Source of the DNA: Sphingobium chungbukense
Lineage (GTDB): Bacteria > Pseudomonadota > Alphaproteobacteria > Sphingomonadales > Sphingomonadaceae
DNA: 59,250 nucleotides
Assembly: GCF_001005725.1 (NCBI RefSeq)
Contig: NZ_LBIC01000022.1
Coordinates: 1 to 59,250, forward strand
Direction: 5' to 3'
Positions 7,974 to 18,284 of the stretch are shown one piece after another (position 1 is the first letter of the stretch; each line of letters opens with the position of its first letter). The position numbers and the translations under genes are program-made. The notes under the pieces were generated by a model that ran no database searches, had not been told where the DNA came from, and saw only the letters and a list, made by a program, of their open reading frames with translations.

Positions 7974-9073
7974 AGGTCCAATTTCATGAAAACGAGGGCG
8001 AAAGCTGCATCGAGGAGGATGATGGCGAACAATGCCTGAACGACTGCGGTCGTGACGTTTCTACCCAACACCTCGACGTCGCCACGGACGGCCATTCCCT
8101 GGCGGCAGCCAGTCAGTGCAATGATGATGGCCATTACAGGTGTCTTGATCAGACCAAGCCAGAAATGCTGAAGGTCCACCGTCTGCCGAAGACGCTCTAC
8201 GAAAAACACTGGTGAAATATCTAAAGAAGCCCAGCTCACAAGCAGGCCACCAAGAATGCCGGCAATCATCGCTGCGACTGATAAAAGCGGGAGAGTAATG
8301 ATCATCGCCAGCACGCGTGGGGTTACAAGCGCCTCCGTGAGATCGACACCCATGACCACCATTGCATCTGTTTCTTGGTTCATTCGCATAGCTCCGATTT
8401 GGGCAGCGAATGTAGACGTCGATCTGCCAGCCAGAAGAATTGCTGGTATTAGCACCCCAAACTCGCGCAACACCGATACCCCAACGAGCTGAACGGTGAA
8501 AACCGATGCCCCCAAGTTCCGCAGCAGGTTCGTGCCGACCAAAGCCACCACTGCCCCGATGAAGAATGTCATCGTCATGATGATTGGGAGCGCCTCGAGA
8601 CTTCCCTGCTGCATCACGCTTACTAGCGCTCGCACGCGTAACCTGCGAGGGTTGATAACCGCTCTTCCAACGCCCACCTCAGAGCGGCCCAGGAACAGGA
8701 TGTTACCATATAGTTCGCTTAGTCCTGCAACCACTTTGCGGCCTAAGCGTGTGAAAAAACCGTAAGACTTTTTGGGTTTTTCGGTCGCATGTTCCTGGAT
8801 TGCGGGGGCAACGATGTCTAGGACACGCCGAAGCCGATCTGGTACATCGTTTCCTAGATCGCTGGCACCAAGCGCCTGAATAAGCGCGAACGCGCCTGCA
8901 CTGTCGACCCGCCCTAATTGGCTCCAGTCGATCTGCTCGTCTGAAGCCAGCAAATGGCCATCGGTCGTTGCTCCCGCCGATTGGACCGTTGAGGCCAACC
9001 AATCGCCCGAAATTTTCGTTACGTTGTTTTCGGAATGAATGACGGGTTCAGAGAACGGCAAAATCACACCCAA
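7970..9073 (-). CDS. mlaE: Lipid-transport permease MlaE with N-terminal STAS-like domain
   Basis: The product has 367 residues. About 110 N-terminal residues look like a STAS-type domain (ISGDWLASTV, QIDWSQLGRVDSAGAFALI). The MlaE permease domain follows with several membrane segments (ALPIIMTMTFFIGAVVALVG, LLAGRSTSTFAAQIGAM, GVDLTEALVTPRVLAMIITLP). STAS-MlaE fusions are a known arrangement and combine the functions of MlaB and MlaE. It is the first gene of the leftward operon, starting 166 bp from the divergent MCE gene. Confidence 0.92.
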   Translation of the reverse strand: MGVILPFSEPVIHSENNVTKISGDWLASTVQSAGATTDGHLLASDEQIDWSQLGRVDSAGAFALIQALGASDLGNDVPDRLRRVLDIVAPAIQEHATEKPKKSYGFFTRLGRKVVAGLSELYGNILFLGRSEVGVGRAVINPRRLRVRALVSVMQQGSLEALPIIMTMTFFIGAVVALVGTNLLRNLGASVFTVQLVGVSVLREFGVLIPAILLAGRSTSTFAAQIGAMRMNQETDAMVVMGVDLTEALVTPRVLAMIITLPLLSVAAMIAGILGGLLVSWASLDISPVFFVERLRQTVDLQHFWLGLIKTPVMAIIIALTGCRQGMAVRGDVEVLGRNVTTAVVQALFAIILLDAAFALVFMKLDL

Positions 9074-9239
9074 AACCGTTTATGGTACGATACGGTATAC
9101 TTAACGTGAGGGGATGTGCAATAGGGCAGGCTTACCGTGCTGTTCGCACACCGAGAATCGGCGTCCTTCAGGCACTGGCTGATGTGCGGGGACGGTACGG
9201 CCTAAAACTTACCTGCCGCCTTAATGGGATATCATCTCG
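9074..9239. promoter_or_regulatory. Divergent promoter region between mlaE and the rightward MCE gene
   Basis: These 166 bp must hold the promoters of two divergent transcripts. ATGGTACGATACGGTATAC at 9082-9100 is a candidate operator of alternating TACG/TAC steps, but its two-fold symmetry is weak. I cannot define -35/-10 boxes with confidence. The nearby TetR gene makes local control plausible. Confidence 0.4.
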
Positions 9240-10187
9240 ATGGAGACACGGTCGAACAGCTTTCTGGTTCTCGCGGTGACGGGCTTGCTGCTGGGCACCT
9301 TGGTCTTTACGCTGTGGCTGTTGGAGCCTCGCAACGGGAACCGCAGGCCCTATATGATCCGCTTCTCGGGAAGCGTCGCCGGCATTGAAAAGGGATCACC
9401 GGTGACATTTTCGGGCGTGCCGGCTGGGCATGTTACATCTGTCGGATTCGACAGCCAAGACCCGTCCGTGGTTCTGGTAGCTGTCAATTTGGAACCAGAA
9501 ATCCCTATCGTTACCGGCGTCAAGGCTACGATTGTCCGATCAGCATTAGGCGGAACGGCGAACATCAGTCTCGATGGCGCAACACATGATGCGCTCCCGA
9601 TCGTTGCCGCAAAAGACGGGGAGTTCCCGATCATTCCTGCCAAGGAGGACGGGCTTCTTGGTGGTGGGGGAGACCCGATAGCACTTGTGGAGAAGGTAAG
9701 CCGCACCGTGGACTCCGTTTCACGCAACCTTGGTGCCGCTCAGCAGCAGCGCGCGAACGAGCGTCTTGCGGTGCTCGCGCACAACTCCGCGGGGTGGGTA
9801 GACAAGGTTGGAACGGCGTCGGAGGGACTCATCGGTGCGCGAGGGCGTATGGTTGCCTTGGGAGAGGGTTTGCAACGGTCAGGCAATCGCGCCGAAAGTC
9901 TGAGGGTCACCTTGAAAGATCGCGGTCCATCCGCTCTTGCTAAGGCGAACCGCAAATTAGGGATCGCTCGTGACTCAGCTGAAGGATTCGCTGCCCGCGC
10001 CGAGGCTCTGAGGCCCGAGATCGAGCGGGCGACCGCCCTGCAGGACCGCCTGGTCGAGACAATAGGTTCAGTAAGGAGCAAGGTAAGCGCCGTCAGGGAG
10101 ACGGCCGTTCGTATCGATCAGGAGGGGCTGGGTCTAGGCTCTCCGTCCCTCCCCACATACAAGCCTGACGCAGAGCCTGGGAAATAA
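9240..10187 (+). CDS. MCE-family (MlaD-like) protein
   Basis: The 315-residue product has a membrane anchor at residues 7-28 and an MCE domain (YMIRFSGSVAGIEKGSPVTFSGVPAGHVTSVGF). A long helical region (about 150-300) of Arg/Ala/Glu-rich repeats follows. It is a second, diverged MCE protein facing away from the mla operon and could share its permease and ATPase. The TetR and kinase genes follow on the same strand (123 bp, then an overlap). The ribosome site before the ATG is weak. Confidence 0.85.
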   Translation: METRSNSFLVLAVTGLLLGTLVFTLWLLEPRNGNRRPYMIRFSGSVAGIEKGSPVTFSGVPAGHVTSVGFDSQDPSVVLVAVNLEPEIPIVTGVKATIVRSALGGTANISLDGATHDALPIVAAKDGEFPIIPAKEDGLLGGGGDPIALVEKVSRTVDSVSRNLGAAQQQRANERLAVLAHNSAGWVDKVGTASEGLIGARGRMVALGEGLQRSGNRAESLRVTLKDRGPSALAKANRKLGIARDSAEGFAARAEALRPEIERATALQDRLVETIGSVRSKVSAVRETAVRIDQEGLGLGSPSLPTYKPDAEPGK

Positions 10188-10309
10188 TCTGCTTGCAACG
10201 TTTTCAAGCCGTCGGCGGAGTCCGAGCCGCGGCCACGGAGCCTACGGTCCTTGCGGCATTGCTCGTCAAAGTGCTCGGATCGCGCTATTCTCGGTCCAGG
10301 AGAAAGAGA

Positions 10310-10990
10310 TTGAGCGATGATGAGAAGAAAAAGGCGCGGCGCCCCCGAAAGATGGGCAGACCGACCACCGAGGACGCGCTCCGCCTGACCTCGCACATCC
10401 TCAAGAGCGCTCGCCAACTGTTCTTCGAACACGGGTTCGATGGCGCCAGTGCCGACATGATCGCGGACCAAGCGCGCATCTCCAAACGAACACTGTACGC
10501 GCGCTTCGGTAGCAAGGCGCGCGTGTTCGAGGCGGTGATCCTCGACGAGATCGATACGCAGCTGCGCGCGCTCGAACCCTCCGGCAGCGACGAACCCGAC
10601 ATTGGAGCGCGCCTTCACGTGATTGCCGATCGCCTGCTCGAGTGGCTCCTGACGCCCCGGATCGCCTCCATGGAACGCGTCGTCATTGCGCAAGCGGTGC
10701 GTTTCCCCGCGCTCGCGGCGAACATCCACGACTTCGGTTACCAGCGGGCCGTCCAGTGGGTGGCATCGATCCTCGCCCACGCCAATGCCAAGGGAGAGCT
10801 TTCGCTGGCCGACCCCGTGTTCGCTGCCGAGCAGTTCGTCACACTCGTCGTGGTTGCCCCCATGCGCCGTGCAGCGCTGGGGTTGTCTCCGCCAGCTTAT
10901 GACGAGGCGGCGCGCGATCGTATCTCGCGCGGTATCGACCTGTTCCTTGATGGCTGCCGCCCGCGAGACGGGGATGGTTGCAGCAAGTGA
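10310..10990 (+). CDS. TetR-family transcriptional regulator
   Basis: I choose a TTG start at 10310 because CAGGAGA at 10297-10303 is a good ribosome site. Upstream in-frame codons have no such signal. The product is 226 residues: a basic N-terminus (KKKARRPRKMGRPTTED), a TetR helix-turn-helix (LFFEHGFDGASADMIADQARISKRTLYARFGSKARVFEA shortened here), and a C-terminal ligand domain of the AefR-like type. Its stop overlaps the kinase start. It may control the neighbouring MCE genes; the ligand is unknown. Confidence 0.85.
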   Translation: MSDDEKKKARRPRKMGRPTTEDALRLTSHILKSARQLFFEHGFDGASADMIADQARISKRTLYARFGSKARVFEAVILDEIDTQLRALEPSGSDEPDIGARLHVIADRLLEWLLTPRIASMERVVIAQAVRFPALAANIHDFGYQRAVQWVASILAHANAKGELSLADPVFAAEQFVTLVVVAPMRRAALGLSPPAYDEAARDRISRGIDLFLDGCRPRDGDGCSK

Positions 10991-12588
10991 TGCCCGCCAC
11001 GGACGACGAGCCTCAGATCGGTGAGCGTGCGCGCCTCGCAGAGCTTATCCAGATCATGGGGCGCCACGGCCTGAACGGGCTCGCCTCTCGCCTGGGCCTG
11101 CTGCCCGGTCGTTCCGAGCAGCCGGTGGACGTCGGTACGCCCGAGCGGGTCGTCGCGCTGCTGCGGGACCTTGGACCCGTTGCGGTCAAGCTGGGGCAGG
11201 TGCTGGCGACCCGTGAAGACCTGCTCGGGCCGGAATGGGTGCGCGCGCTGTCGACGCTGCAGGACCGGGTGACCCCGTTGCCGTTCGAGGCGCTGGAGCC
11301 GACGATCCTGGCTGCGCTTGGCTCCCCGATCGCGGACGTGTTCGCGAGCTTCGACCGCGAGCCGATCGCCGCGGCCTCGATCGCGCAGGTTCATGCAGCC
11401 ACCCTGAGCGACGGAACCGAGGTCGTGGTAAAGGTACGCCGACCGGGGATCGCGGAACGTGTCGATGCCGACCTGAGGCTGCTCCGCCGCATTGCGCGGC
11501 TCGCCGCGAGACACTCACCGGAGATCCGCCGCCTCAGGCCCGACGAGCTGCTCCGGTTCTTCGCGGAGAGCCTGTCGCAGGAAATGGACCTCAGTGCCGA
11601 AGCGGCAGCCTGCGAGAGCATCGGCGCGTTCCTGCAGCCGCTCGGCGTTCGCACGCCCGCCTTCTACTGGGATCAGGTCGGCCGCCGGATCAATGTGCAG
11701 CAGCGGCTCGACGGCATGCCCGTCCGCGCTATCCTTGATGGAGCGGGAGACTGCGGTGCGGATATCGCCGGCAGATATGCAGATGCAGTCCTGCGGATGA
11801 TAATCTTCAACGGCCGGTTCCATGCGGACCCCCATCCCGGCAATGTCTTTGTCCTCGCCGATGCGTCGCTGGCGTTCATCGACTTCGGGGCGGTCGGCGT
11901 GCTCAGCCCCGCCCGACGAAACGAGGTTGTTACGCTCGTCCTTGCGATCGCCGGTGAGGACACGCGATCGGTGACGGACGTGCTGCTGCAATGGTCGGGC
12001 GAAACAGACGTCGATCGCCAGGCGCTGACCCGCGAACTCGACGCGCTGATCGGCCAGTTTCGCGGGGCGGTACTCCAGCAGATCGAGCTCGCCGACGTCT
12101 TCGGTCGCGTCTTCGCGCTGCTGCGCACCTACCGCCTGGCGCTACCACCCGATCTGGCCCTGCTGCTGCGAACCCTGCTGATCGCCGAAGGGTTCGTACG
12201 ACGGCTCGATCCCGGCTTCGACATCGCGGCGCGCGCCGCACCGATCGCGCGCGAACTGCTGCGGGAGCGGATCGGCCCGGCCGGCCTCAAGCGGGGCGGA
12301 CGCCGGCTGGCGACGAGCCTGGGCCGTCTCGCCGCCGCCTCGCCCGAGCTGGTGGCTTTCGCCGAGCGGGTAGCGCGGTCGGGCGCGCTGCCGATCGAAT
12401 TACAGGGAGGCGCGGTTTCCCCAAATCCGACGTCGCCCTGGCGCGCCGATCCCAACATCCTGTCAGCCGGGCTGCTCGTCGCCGGCGCGATCCTTCAGCG
12501 CGACCATGATGTTGTCGGCGCAATGATGATGGCATCTGCGGTGCTGCCAGCAGCCTGGGCTTGGTTCGCAAGCAGGCAGAGGCGCTGA
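10990..12588 (+). CDS. ABC1/UbiB-family atypical kinase
   Basis: The 532-residue product has the hallmarks of the ABC1 (UbiB/ADCK) family: KLGQ at about 67-70 within LGPVAVKLGQVLATREDLLG, an Ala-rich nucleotide loop with AAASIAQVHAATL, VVVKVRRPGI, catalytic FHADPHPGN, and IDFGAVG. Two hydrophobic C-terminal helices may anchor it in the inner membrane. Family members support ubiquinone synthesis or lipid handling as ATPases or kinases. The start ATG overlaps the TetR stop (TGATG), which shows translational coupling. The link to lipid-transport genes fits a membrane-lipid role. Confidence 0.85.
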   Translation: MPATDDEPQIGERARLAELIQIMGRHGLNGLASRLGLLPGRSEQPVDVGTPERVVALLRDLGPVAVKLGQVLATREDLLGPEWVRALSTLQDRVTPLPFEALEPTILAALGSPIADVFASFDREPIAAASIAQVHAATLSDGTEVVVKVRRPGIAERVDADLRLLRRIARLAARHSPEIRRLRPDELLRFFAESLSQEMDLSAEAAACESIGAFLQPLGVRTPAFYWDQVGRRINVQQRLDGMPVRAILDGAGDCGADIAGRYADAVLRMIIFNGRFHADPHPGNVFVLADASLAFIDFGAVGVLSPARRNEVVTLVLAIAGEDTRSVTDVLLQWSGETDVDRQALTRELDALIGQFRGAVLQQIELADVFGRVFALLRTYRLALPPDLALLLRTLLIAEGFVRRLDPGFDIAARAAPIARELLRERIGPAGLKRGGRRLATSLGRLAAASPELVAFAERVARSGALPIELQGGAVSPNPTSPWRADPNILSAGLLVAGAILQRDHDVVGAMMMASAVLPAAWAWFASRQRR

Positions 12589-12687
12589 GGGAGTGGAACA
12601 ATCCAGGACAGGTGGCGTTTTTCCGAAAAGTAAACCGGTCGGTATATATATTGCCGCCTAATTTCATCGAACAGGGGCCTATCTTTC

Positions 12688-12902
12688 TTGTCCGAACTAT
12701 TGGAAAACCGATCGCATGTATCGACTGAGGAGTGGCCGGAATTTGGCGCCGCATTGAGCGACCTGATGCCTAGGCTGGCGAGCTATGCGCGATCGCTGGT
12801 CAGGAATTCCGATACTGCACAGGACCTTGTTCAGGAAGCCGTGCTGAAGGCCTGGCGCCACCGCGCGTCGTTTGAGCCCGGTACGAATTTGAAGGCTTGG
12901 AC
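12688..12902 (+). pseudogene. ECF sigma factor, cut after about 71 codons by an IS21-family end
   Basis: From a TTG at 12688 the frame encodes an ECF sigma region 2 (LMPRLASYARSLVRNSDTAQDLVQEAVLKAWRHR, split here for length, then FEPGTNLKAW). This is closest to EcfG-type general-stress sigma factors. The homology stops exactly where the IS21 terminal sequence TGTCAATCGG begins (12903). The remaining codons up to 12984 are translated from the element and have no meaning. The 3' part of the gene is not in the window. Confidence 0.75.
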
Positions 12903-13803
12903 TGTCAATCGGCGTGCAAACGGGACCCCCTTTCGAGTATGGCACGACGGTCGAGGAATGCTCCTTGCACTGCGAGCGGCGTAGGGAGGGCGGAGCCCGA
13001 CCGGAGGCGCGCGCAGCGCAAGGCATCTTAATCCCGGCGTGCCGCAGGGATCAGTTTCGGTTCTTGAAGCGCCAGCTGTCATTGCCGGTCTCGATGATGT
13101 CGCAATGATGGGTGACACGATCGAGAAGAGCGGTGGTCATCTTGGGATCGCCGAACACGGTTGGCCATTCCCCGAACGCCAGATTGGTCGTGATGATGAC
13201 GCTGGTCTGCTCGTAAAGTTTGCTGACCAGATGGAACAGCAACTGCCCGCCTGAGCGGGCGAACGGCAGATAGCCAAGCTCGTCTAGGACGACGAGATCG
13301 AGCCGGGCGAGCTGGGCGGCAAGCGCGCCGCTCTTGCCGATCCGGGCTTCTTCTTCGAGGCGGGTCACCAGATCCACGGTGTTGAAGTAACGCCCCCGCG
13401 CCCCGGCGCGGACCACATTGGCGGTGATGGCGATGGCCAGATGGGTCTTGCCGGTGCCTGTGCCGCCGACCAGGACGACATTGCGCTGTGCAGGCAGGAA
13501 CGCGCCGCTGTGTAGCGAACGGACCAGCGCCTCGTTGATCGGCGTCACTTCGAAGTGGAAGGCATCGAGGTCTTTCACCACCGGCAGCTTGGCGGCTGTC
13601 ATTCGGTATCGGATCGAGGCTGCGCGGCGGTGGGTTGCCTCCGCGCGCAGCAGATCGGTCAGTATCTCCATCGTCGTGCGCTGCCGCTGAAGGCCGGTGG
13701 TAACGGCCTCATCGAACGCGCCAGCCATCCCCTTGAGTCCAAGCCCGCGCATCGCGTCGATCATGTCATGCCGCTGCATGGAAGTTCCTCAGTTGGTCGT
13801 AAC
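12903..13803 (-). mobile_element. IS21-family element, truncated (right part with istB only)
   Basis: The left end TGTCAATCGGCGTGCAAACG, followed by GGACCCCC, matches the end at 58929 (TGTCAAACGGCGTTCAAAAG, also followed by GGACCCCC). istB is complete, but istA, which should lie to the right, is absent. The sequence passes straight into a Tn3-type terminal repeat at 13804. No matching other end is found beyond the Tn3 element, so part of the IS21 was lost. Confidence 0.8.
13051..13779 (-). CDS. istB: IS21 helper ATPase IstB
   Basis: The product has 242 residues and is full length. Walker A is GGTGTGKT (105-112), Walker B LVVLDELGYLP, and the C-terminal part is FGDPKMTTALLDRVTHHC. IstB is an AAA+ protein that aids strand transfer by IstA. 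Here istA is missing, so it cannot support transposition of this copy by itself, although it might act for other copies. Confidence 0.92.
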   Translation of the reverse strand: MQRHDMIDAMRGLGLKGMAGAFDEAVTTGLQRQRTTMEILTDLLRAEATHRRAASIRYRMTAAKLPVVKDLDAFHFEVTPINEALVRSLHSGAFLPAQRNVVLVGGTGTGKTHLAIAITANVVRAGARGRYFNTVDLVTRLEEEARIGKSGALAAQLARLDLVVLDELGYLPFARSGGQLLFHLVSKLYEQTSVIITTNLAFGEWPTVFGDPKMTTALLDRVTHHCDIIETGNDSWRFKNRN

Positions 13804-13841
13804 GGGGTTCCCGTACCACTTTTGCCAAAAGTAGCGGTAAG
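13804..13841 (+). repeat. Tn3-family left terminal inverted repeat
   Basis: It starts GGGGTTCCCGTACCACTTTT and ends in CAAAAGTAGCGGTAAG. It is matched by the right copy with a few differences in the middle (CCACTTTTGCC against GGGTTTCGCC). Confidence 0.85.
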
Positions 13842-14614
13842 AATAGTTGTGATAAATCAGCATGTTGCCGACACGCCGCATTGCCGCTCCGCGTAATATC
13901 AATGGGTTGTGTGGCATTCAGGTTTTCAAAGACTCTCCGCAAGAATTCCCATAGCCTTGTCTGTCGGCAAAGGAGAGCTGCCGATGGAAAGCTGGCGAGA
14001 GCAATATCTGGGCGTTGACGCGTTGCCCACTTCACTGACCCATGCGGAGATCGAGTACTTTTTCCAGCCGGCCGAGCATATGCTCCCATATGTCTCTTCG
14101 CGTCGGCGGCCTTTGACCCGCTTAGGGCGCTCCTGCACATCGGATTCCTGCGTATGACCGGCCGTCCGTTAGCCGGGTTCGAAAGAATTCCGCCCGGAAT
14201 CCTCGAGTTCGTTGCCAATCATGCCGGCATTCCAGCGCCACAGATCGCAACGTTGCGTGCAATCTATCGACGCCGGAGACGCTGTTCGCGCATCAACGGC
14301 TGGCTGCCGAAGCGATCGGCTGGCGGTCTGCGGAAGACGGTGTGCTGCGAATGCTGACGGCCTTCTTGCGATGCCAAGCCGAGACACAGATCTCGAGGCC
14401 CGATTTGATACGTCAAGCGCGTCGGTGGTTGTACGATCGTTCGTATGTCTTGCCAGGGGAACGGTTGCTTGAGCGACTTGCCGCCGCGGCGCAGGATCAT
14501 GTATTGGAAGGTCTGAGATCGGAGATCGAAGCTGCAGTTGGGGCCGAACTGACAGGCAGTTTGAACCGCACCGAGATTGCCGGAGGCCTTAACTCCTGAG
14601 AGTGAGGGTCTACG

Positions 14615-14941
14615 ATGAGCAAGACGACGAACAAGTTCGCCCCTGAGGTTCGGCAGCGAGCGATCCGGATGGTGCTGGATCACGAGGGCGATTATCCCTC
14701 ACGCTGGGCTGCGATCACATCGGTTGCCGAGAAGATCGGGTGTTCCGGTCACACGCTGCTGGAATGGGTGAAGAAAGCGGAGGTGGACAGCGGCAAGCGC
14801 GGAGGCGTGCCGACGGAGACCGCCGAGAAACTCAAAGCATTGGAGCGTGAAGTCCGCGAACTGCGGCAGGCCAACGAGATACTGCGCAAGGCGTCGGCAT
14901 ATTTTGCCCAGGCGGAGCTCGACCGCCCGTTCAAACGATGA
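14615..14941 (+). CDS. IS3-family transposase OrfA (helix-turn-helix)
   Basis: The 108-residue product has a helix-turn-helix (FAPEVRQRAIRMVLDHEGDY, CSGHTLLEWVKKAE) and a C-terminal leucine-zipper helix (LKALEREVRELRQANEILRK), as in OrfA of the IS51/IS407-type branch. orfB begins within the last 4 bases (ATGA), so the two are translationally linked. A fused product by frameshifting is usual for the family but is not shown here. Confidence 0.93.
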   Translation: MSKTTNKFAPEVRQRAIRMVLDHEGDYPSRWAAITSVAEKIGCSGHTLLEWVKKAEVDSGKRGGVPTETAEKLKALEREVRELRQANEILRKASAYFAQAELDRPFKR

Positions 14942-15843
14942 TCGCCTTTATCGACGAACATCGCGATGCCTATGGGGTCGAGCCGATCTGCCGGGTTCTG
15001 CCGATCGCCCCATCCACCTATCACGAACGCCTTGCCAAGCGGCGAGACCCGGCTTTGCAATCTGCTCGTGTCCGGAGAGATGAGGAGCTGAAGCCCGAAG
15101 TTCTGCGGGTCTTTGCCGAGAACTTCGGTGTTTACGGTGCGCGCAAGATATGGCGGCAGATGAAGCGCGAAGGCTTCGATGTCGCGCGCTGCACTGTGCA
15201 GCGGTTGATGCGAAATCTTGGTCTGCAAGGGGTGATCCGCGGCAAGCCGGTTCGCACCACGATTGCAGACAAGGCGGCCCCACGCCCGCTCGATCAGGTC
15301 AACCGCCAGTTCCATGCTCCGGCGCCGAACATGCTATGGGTTTCCGACTTCACCTATGTCGCGACCTGGGCGGGGTTCGTCTACGTTGCCTTCGTGATCG
15401 ACGTCTACGCCCGTTACATTGTGGGTTGGCGCGTCAGTAGAACAGCGCATGCCAGCTTCGTGCTGGATGCGTTGGAGCAGGCCATCCACGACCGACAGCC
15501 CGTTCATCGCGGCGGCCTGGTCCATCATAGCGACCGCGGATCGCAATACGTGTCCATCAAGTACACCGAACGCCTCGCTGAAGCCGGCATCGAGCCATCC
15601 GTCGGCAGCGTCGGCGACAGCTACGACAACGCTTTGGCCGAAACGATCAACGGCCTCTACAAAGCCGAAGTGATCCACCGTCGAGGACCTTGGCGCTCGT
15701 TCGAAGCCGTCGAATACGCCACGCTGGAATGGGTCGATTGGTTCAACAACAGGCGCCTGCTGGAGCCGATCGGAAACGTTCCGCCCGTCGAAGCGGAGCA
15801 ACGCTACTACGCCATGCTGGACGACGTCCCACTGGCTGCCTAA
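14938..15843 (+). CDS. IS3-family transposase OrfB (DDE integrase)
   Basis: The 301-residue product carries an HTH_21-like segment (ENFGVYGARKIWRQMKREG) and a retroviral-type integrase core. The three acidic residues lie in LWVSDFTYVAT, HHSDRGSQYVS and YDNALAETINGLYKAE. The frame is intact, so this element may still be mobile. It catalyses excision and insertion of the IS3 element. Confidence 0.94.
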   Translation: MIAFIDEHRDAYGVEPICRVLPIAPSTYHERLAKRRDPALQSARVRRDEELKPEVLRVFAENFGVYGARKIWRQMKREGFDVARCTVQRLMRNLGLQGVIRGKPVRTTIADKAAPRPLDQVNRQFHAPAPNMLWVSDFTYVATWAGFVYVAFVIDVYARYIVGWRVSRTAHASFVLDALEQAIHDRQPVHRGGLVHHSDRGSQYVSIKYTERLAEAGIEPSVGSVGDSYDNALAETINGLYKAEVIHRRGPWRSFEAVEYATLEWVDWFNNRRLLEPIGNVPPVEAEQRYYAMLDDVPLAA

Positions 15844-18284
15844 TTTAAGAAAACTTGCCTCCGGCAATCTCGGTGCGGTTCAGTTGGTCAAGTCGTCTTT
15901 CCGCCGCGAGATCCATCCCCAAAAGCGTATCCTTGCTCGACTGGCTCCGCGCACCTGCCAAAGGCTTCGGGCGGAACGATATCCAAATGATGCAATCCCG
16001 TATCACTGAACTTCAATCGCTTGGTGCTGATCGGCTTGCCTTGCCGAACCTGACAGTCGGCCGGATTCGCCTCCACGCTGTCCGTATTGCGCGCCAAAAA
16101 GCGGCCACCCTTTCCCGCCTCACCGAGCCCCGGCGCACGGTCGAGATTGGCTGCTGGTTGAGGCTGCAATTACTGGAAGCGACTGACGCCGTTTTGATGC
16201 AGACCGGTCGTCGAATTGGGCAGCTGTGGAGTCAGGCGCGGAATACGGTGGAAGAGCGCGCGCTGAACGAGCTGAAACTCTATCGGTCCAGTTTAGGCAT
16301 CATGATCGGCGCGCTCGACGACCGCCAAATGATCGATGCCGAATTTCGACAGGTCGCGCTGCGCGCGATGCAGCCCTTGCGATCCTTGCCTGCGACAAAA
16401 GGCAAGGTTGCCGCCATTCGCGTTCAAATGAGCGAAGCGCCATCGCGACTTCGCGCCCTCATGCAACAGGTCTGCACGTTGCCGATCGATGTCGCGGCTG
16501 CTCATCCGCTTCAGCAAGCACTGGAAACCCTCGCTAGTAAATATTCCAAACGCCAAACAGATCTGATGGAGTGGGAATGCGAGCCGTTCCTTCGGTCGCC
16601 TTCCGGCGCCGCAATATTGGGCGGTAACCCTGGCCAGAGGTTTGCAGCCTTCGAAGTGGCTACGGCTATGTTGTTGAAACGCGCCCTTCGCAATGGATCT
16701 GCCAGCTCACGCCACAGCGTGCATCACCGTAGTATTGCCGATCAGCTCATGCCAGCTATCACCTGGGCGAATTCTCGGGCACAAGCCTTGCGGAACAATG
16801 GCTGGCCAACGACGATCGAGGCTTACCTTCGCCGGTTTCAGGAACCGCTTGCATTGCGGATGGAAATGCTCGGCGAAGCCATCGCCGATGGCGAAATCGG
16901 CATTGCCAACGATCGGTTCCAGGTTCCGCGGCTGTCGGCTGCGCCAAAGGATCCCGCTGTCGACGAAACTAGGTCTGCGTTGTTCGGTCAGATCGGCGAC
17001 GTCCAACTTCCCGCGGTGATGGTCTCCGTCGACTGCTCGACGGGATTTTCGAGCGTGCTTTTGGGCCGTGCCCCTACCCGTCCTGCCGAGCTGGAAGTGC
17101 TCTACGCTGCATTGCTGGCGCTTGGTACGGAAAAGACCGCCGCCGACATGGCTCGCATGTTGGACGGCGTGAGCGATGATCGCATCGAGATGATGATGCG
17201 AACGCTGGAAGAGAACGCACAGTTTCGGGCTGCAAGTGACCGTGTGGCTGCATCGATGCTCGCCAATCCCATCACGCGCCTGTGGGGCTCCGGCATTGCT
17301 GGCTCGGCCGACATGATGAGCATGGATGCGACGCGCCATCTCTGGCTGGCCCGGATTGAACCTCGGCGGCGCACTCCGGCAGTTGGCACGTACACGCATG
17401 TCGTCGATCAATGGGCAATCATCTACGATCAGCCCGTGCTGCTGAACCTCAGACAGGCGGGCGTCGCGATCGAAGGCGCGCTGAACCAGAAAGTCTGCGA
17501 ACTGCAAAGGCTCGCCGTCGACACCCATGGGTTCACCCATTTTGCCATGGCCGCCGCCAAGCTCCTTGGTTTTGATCTGGCTCCACGACTGGCCGATCTG
17601 GCGACGAGGAAATTGTACCTGCCCGATGGCGTAGCCGTTCCGCAAACCCTCGAACCCATGGTGGTGCGCGTCAAAGTCTCGCGGCTTGCCAAGGAAGGCT
17701 GGGACAGCCTGCTCCATGTGATCATGTCGCTGAAGACCGGCCACAGTTCGGCCGCGACAATCATCGATCGGCACGGAAGTGCGGCAAGAGGCACGGCAAC
17801 CTATGAGGCCGGGACATTGGTCGGGAAGGTCCTGCGTAGCCTTTTCCTGCTCGATTACCTGGTCAAGCCTGACTTTCGACGCGAGGTGCATCGCAATCTG
17901 TCTCAGGGAGAATCCGTGCACCAGCTGCAACGGGCAATCCTGGCGGGCAGGATCGAGGCGAAACACGGACGCAAGCACAGCGAGATTGTGGCAGTCTCAG
18001 GCGCGCTGACGCTGCTGACAAACATCGTCATGGCTTGGAAAACTGCAGCGATGCAGGAGGTCGTTGATGCGCGACCGGGCCGCTACCCGCCGGAATATCT
18101 CGCGCACGTAGCACCTGTCGCGGTCCGCCACAGCAACATGCACGGAAAGCTGCACTTCCCGATCAGGGAGCGTGGGCACCCGCGCAAGGCTGCGACCCCA
18201 TAACCTGCACAAAATCCCAAGCTACTGAATTAATGAGGAAACTTCACGATGGTAATTTCTAAATCGTTGAATTTATCCCGTTTT

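Larger units (their letters stand above)
14562..15882 (+). mobile_element. IS3-family insertion sequence, complete
   Basis: It is 1321 bp long with near-identical inverted ends TGAACCGCACCGAGATTGCC (14562 rightward, 15882 leftward). A 3-bp duplication GTT occurs at 14559-14561 and 15883-15885. It encodes orfA and orfB with intact frames and lies inside the Tn3 transposase gene. Confidence 0.92.
13984..18203 (+). pseudogene. tnpA: Tn3-family transposase, two frameshifts and split by an IS3 element
   Basis: The N-terminal domain begins MESWREQYLGVDALP at 13984. It changes frame near 14110 (before ALLHIGFLRMTGR) and again near 14265 (before LFAHQRLAAEAIGW). The frame then reads to 14561, where the IS3 element sits. 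It resumes in frame at 15886 (WSSRLSAARSIPKSVSLLDW) and ends at 18203. The catalytic region is intact (GSADMMSMDATRHLW, then YTHVVDQWAIIYDQ and the C-terminal HGRKHSEIVAVSGALTLLTN). Joined, it would be about 965 codons, normal for Tn3 transposases. The copy is inactive as written. Confidence 0.85.
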
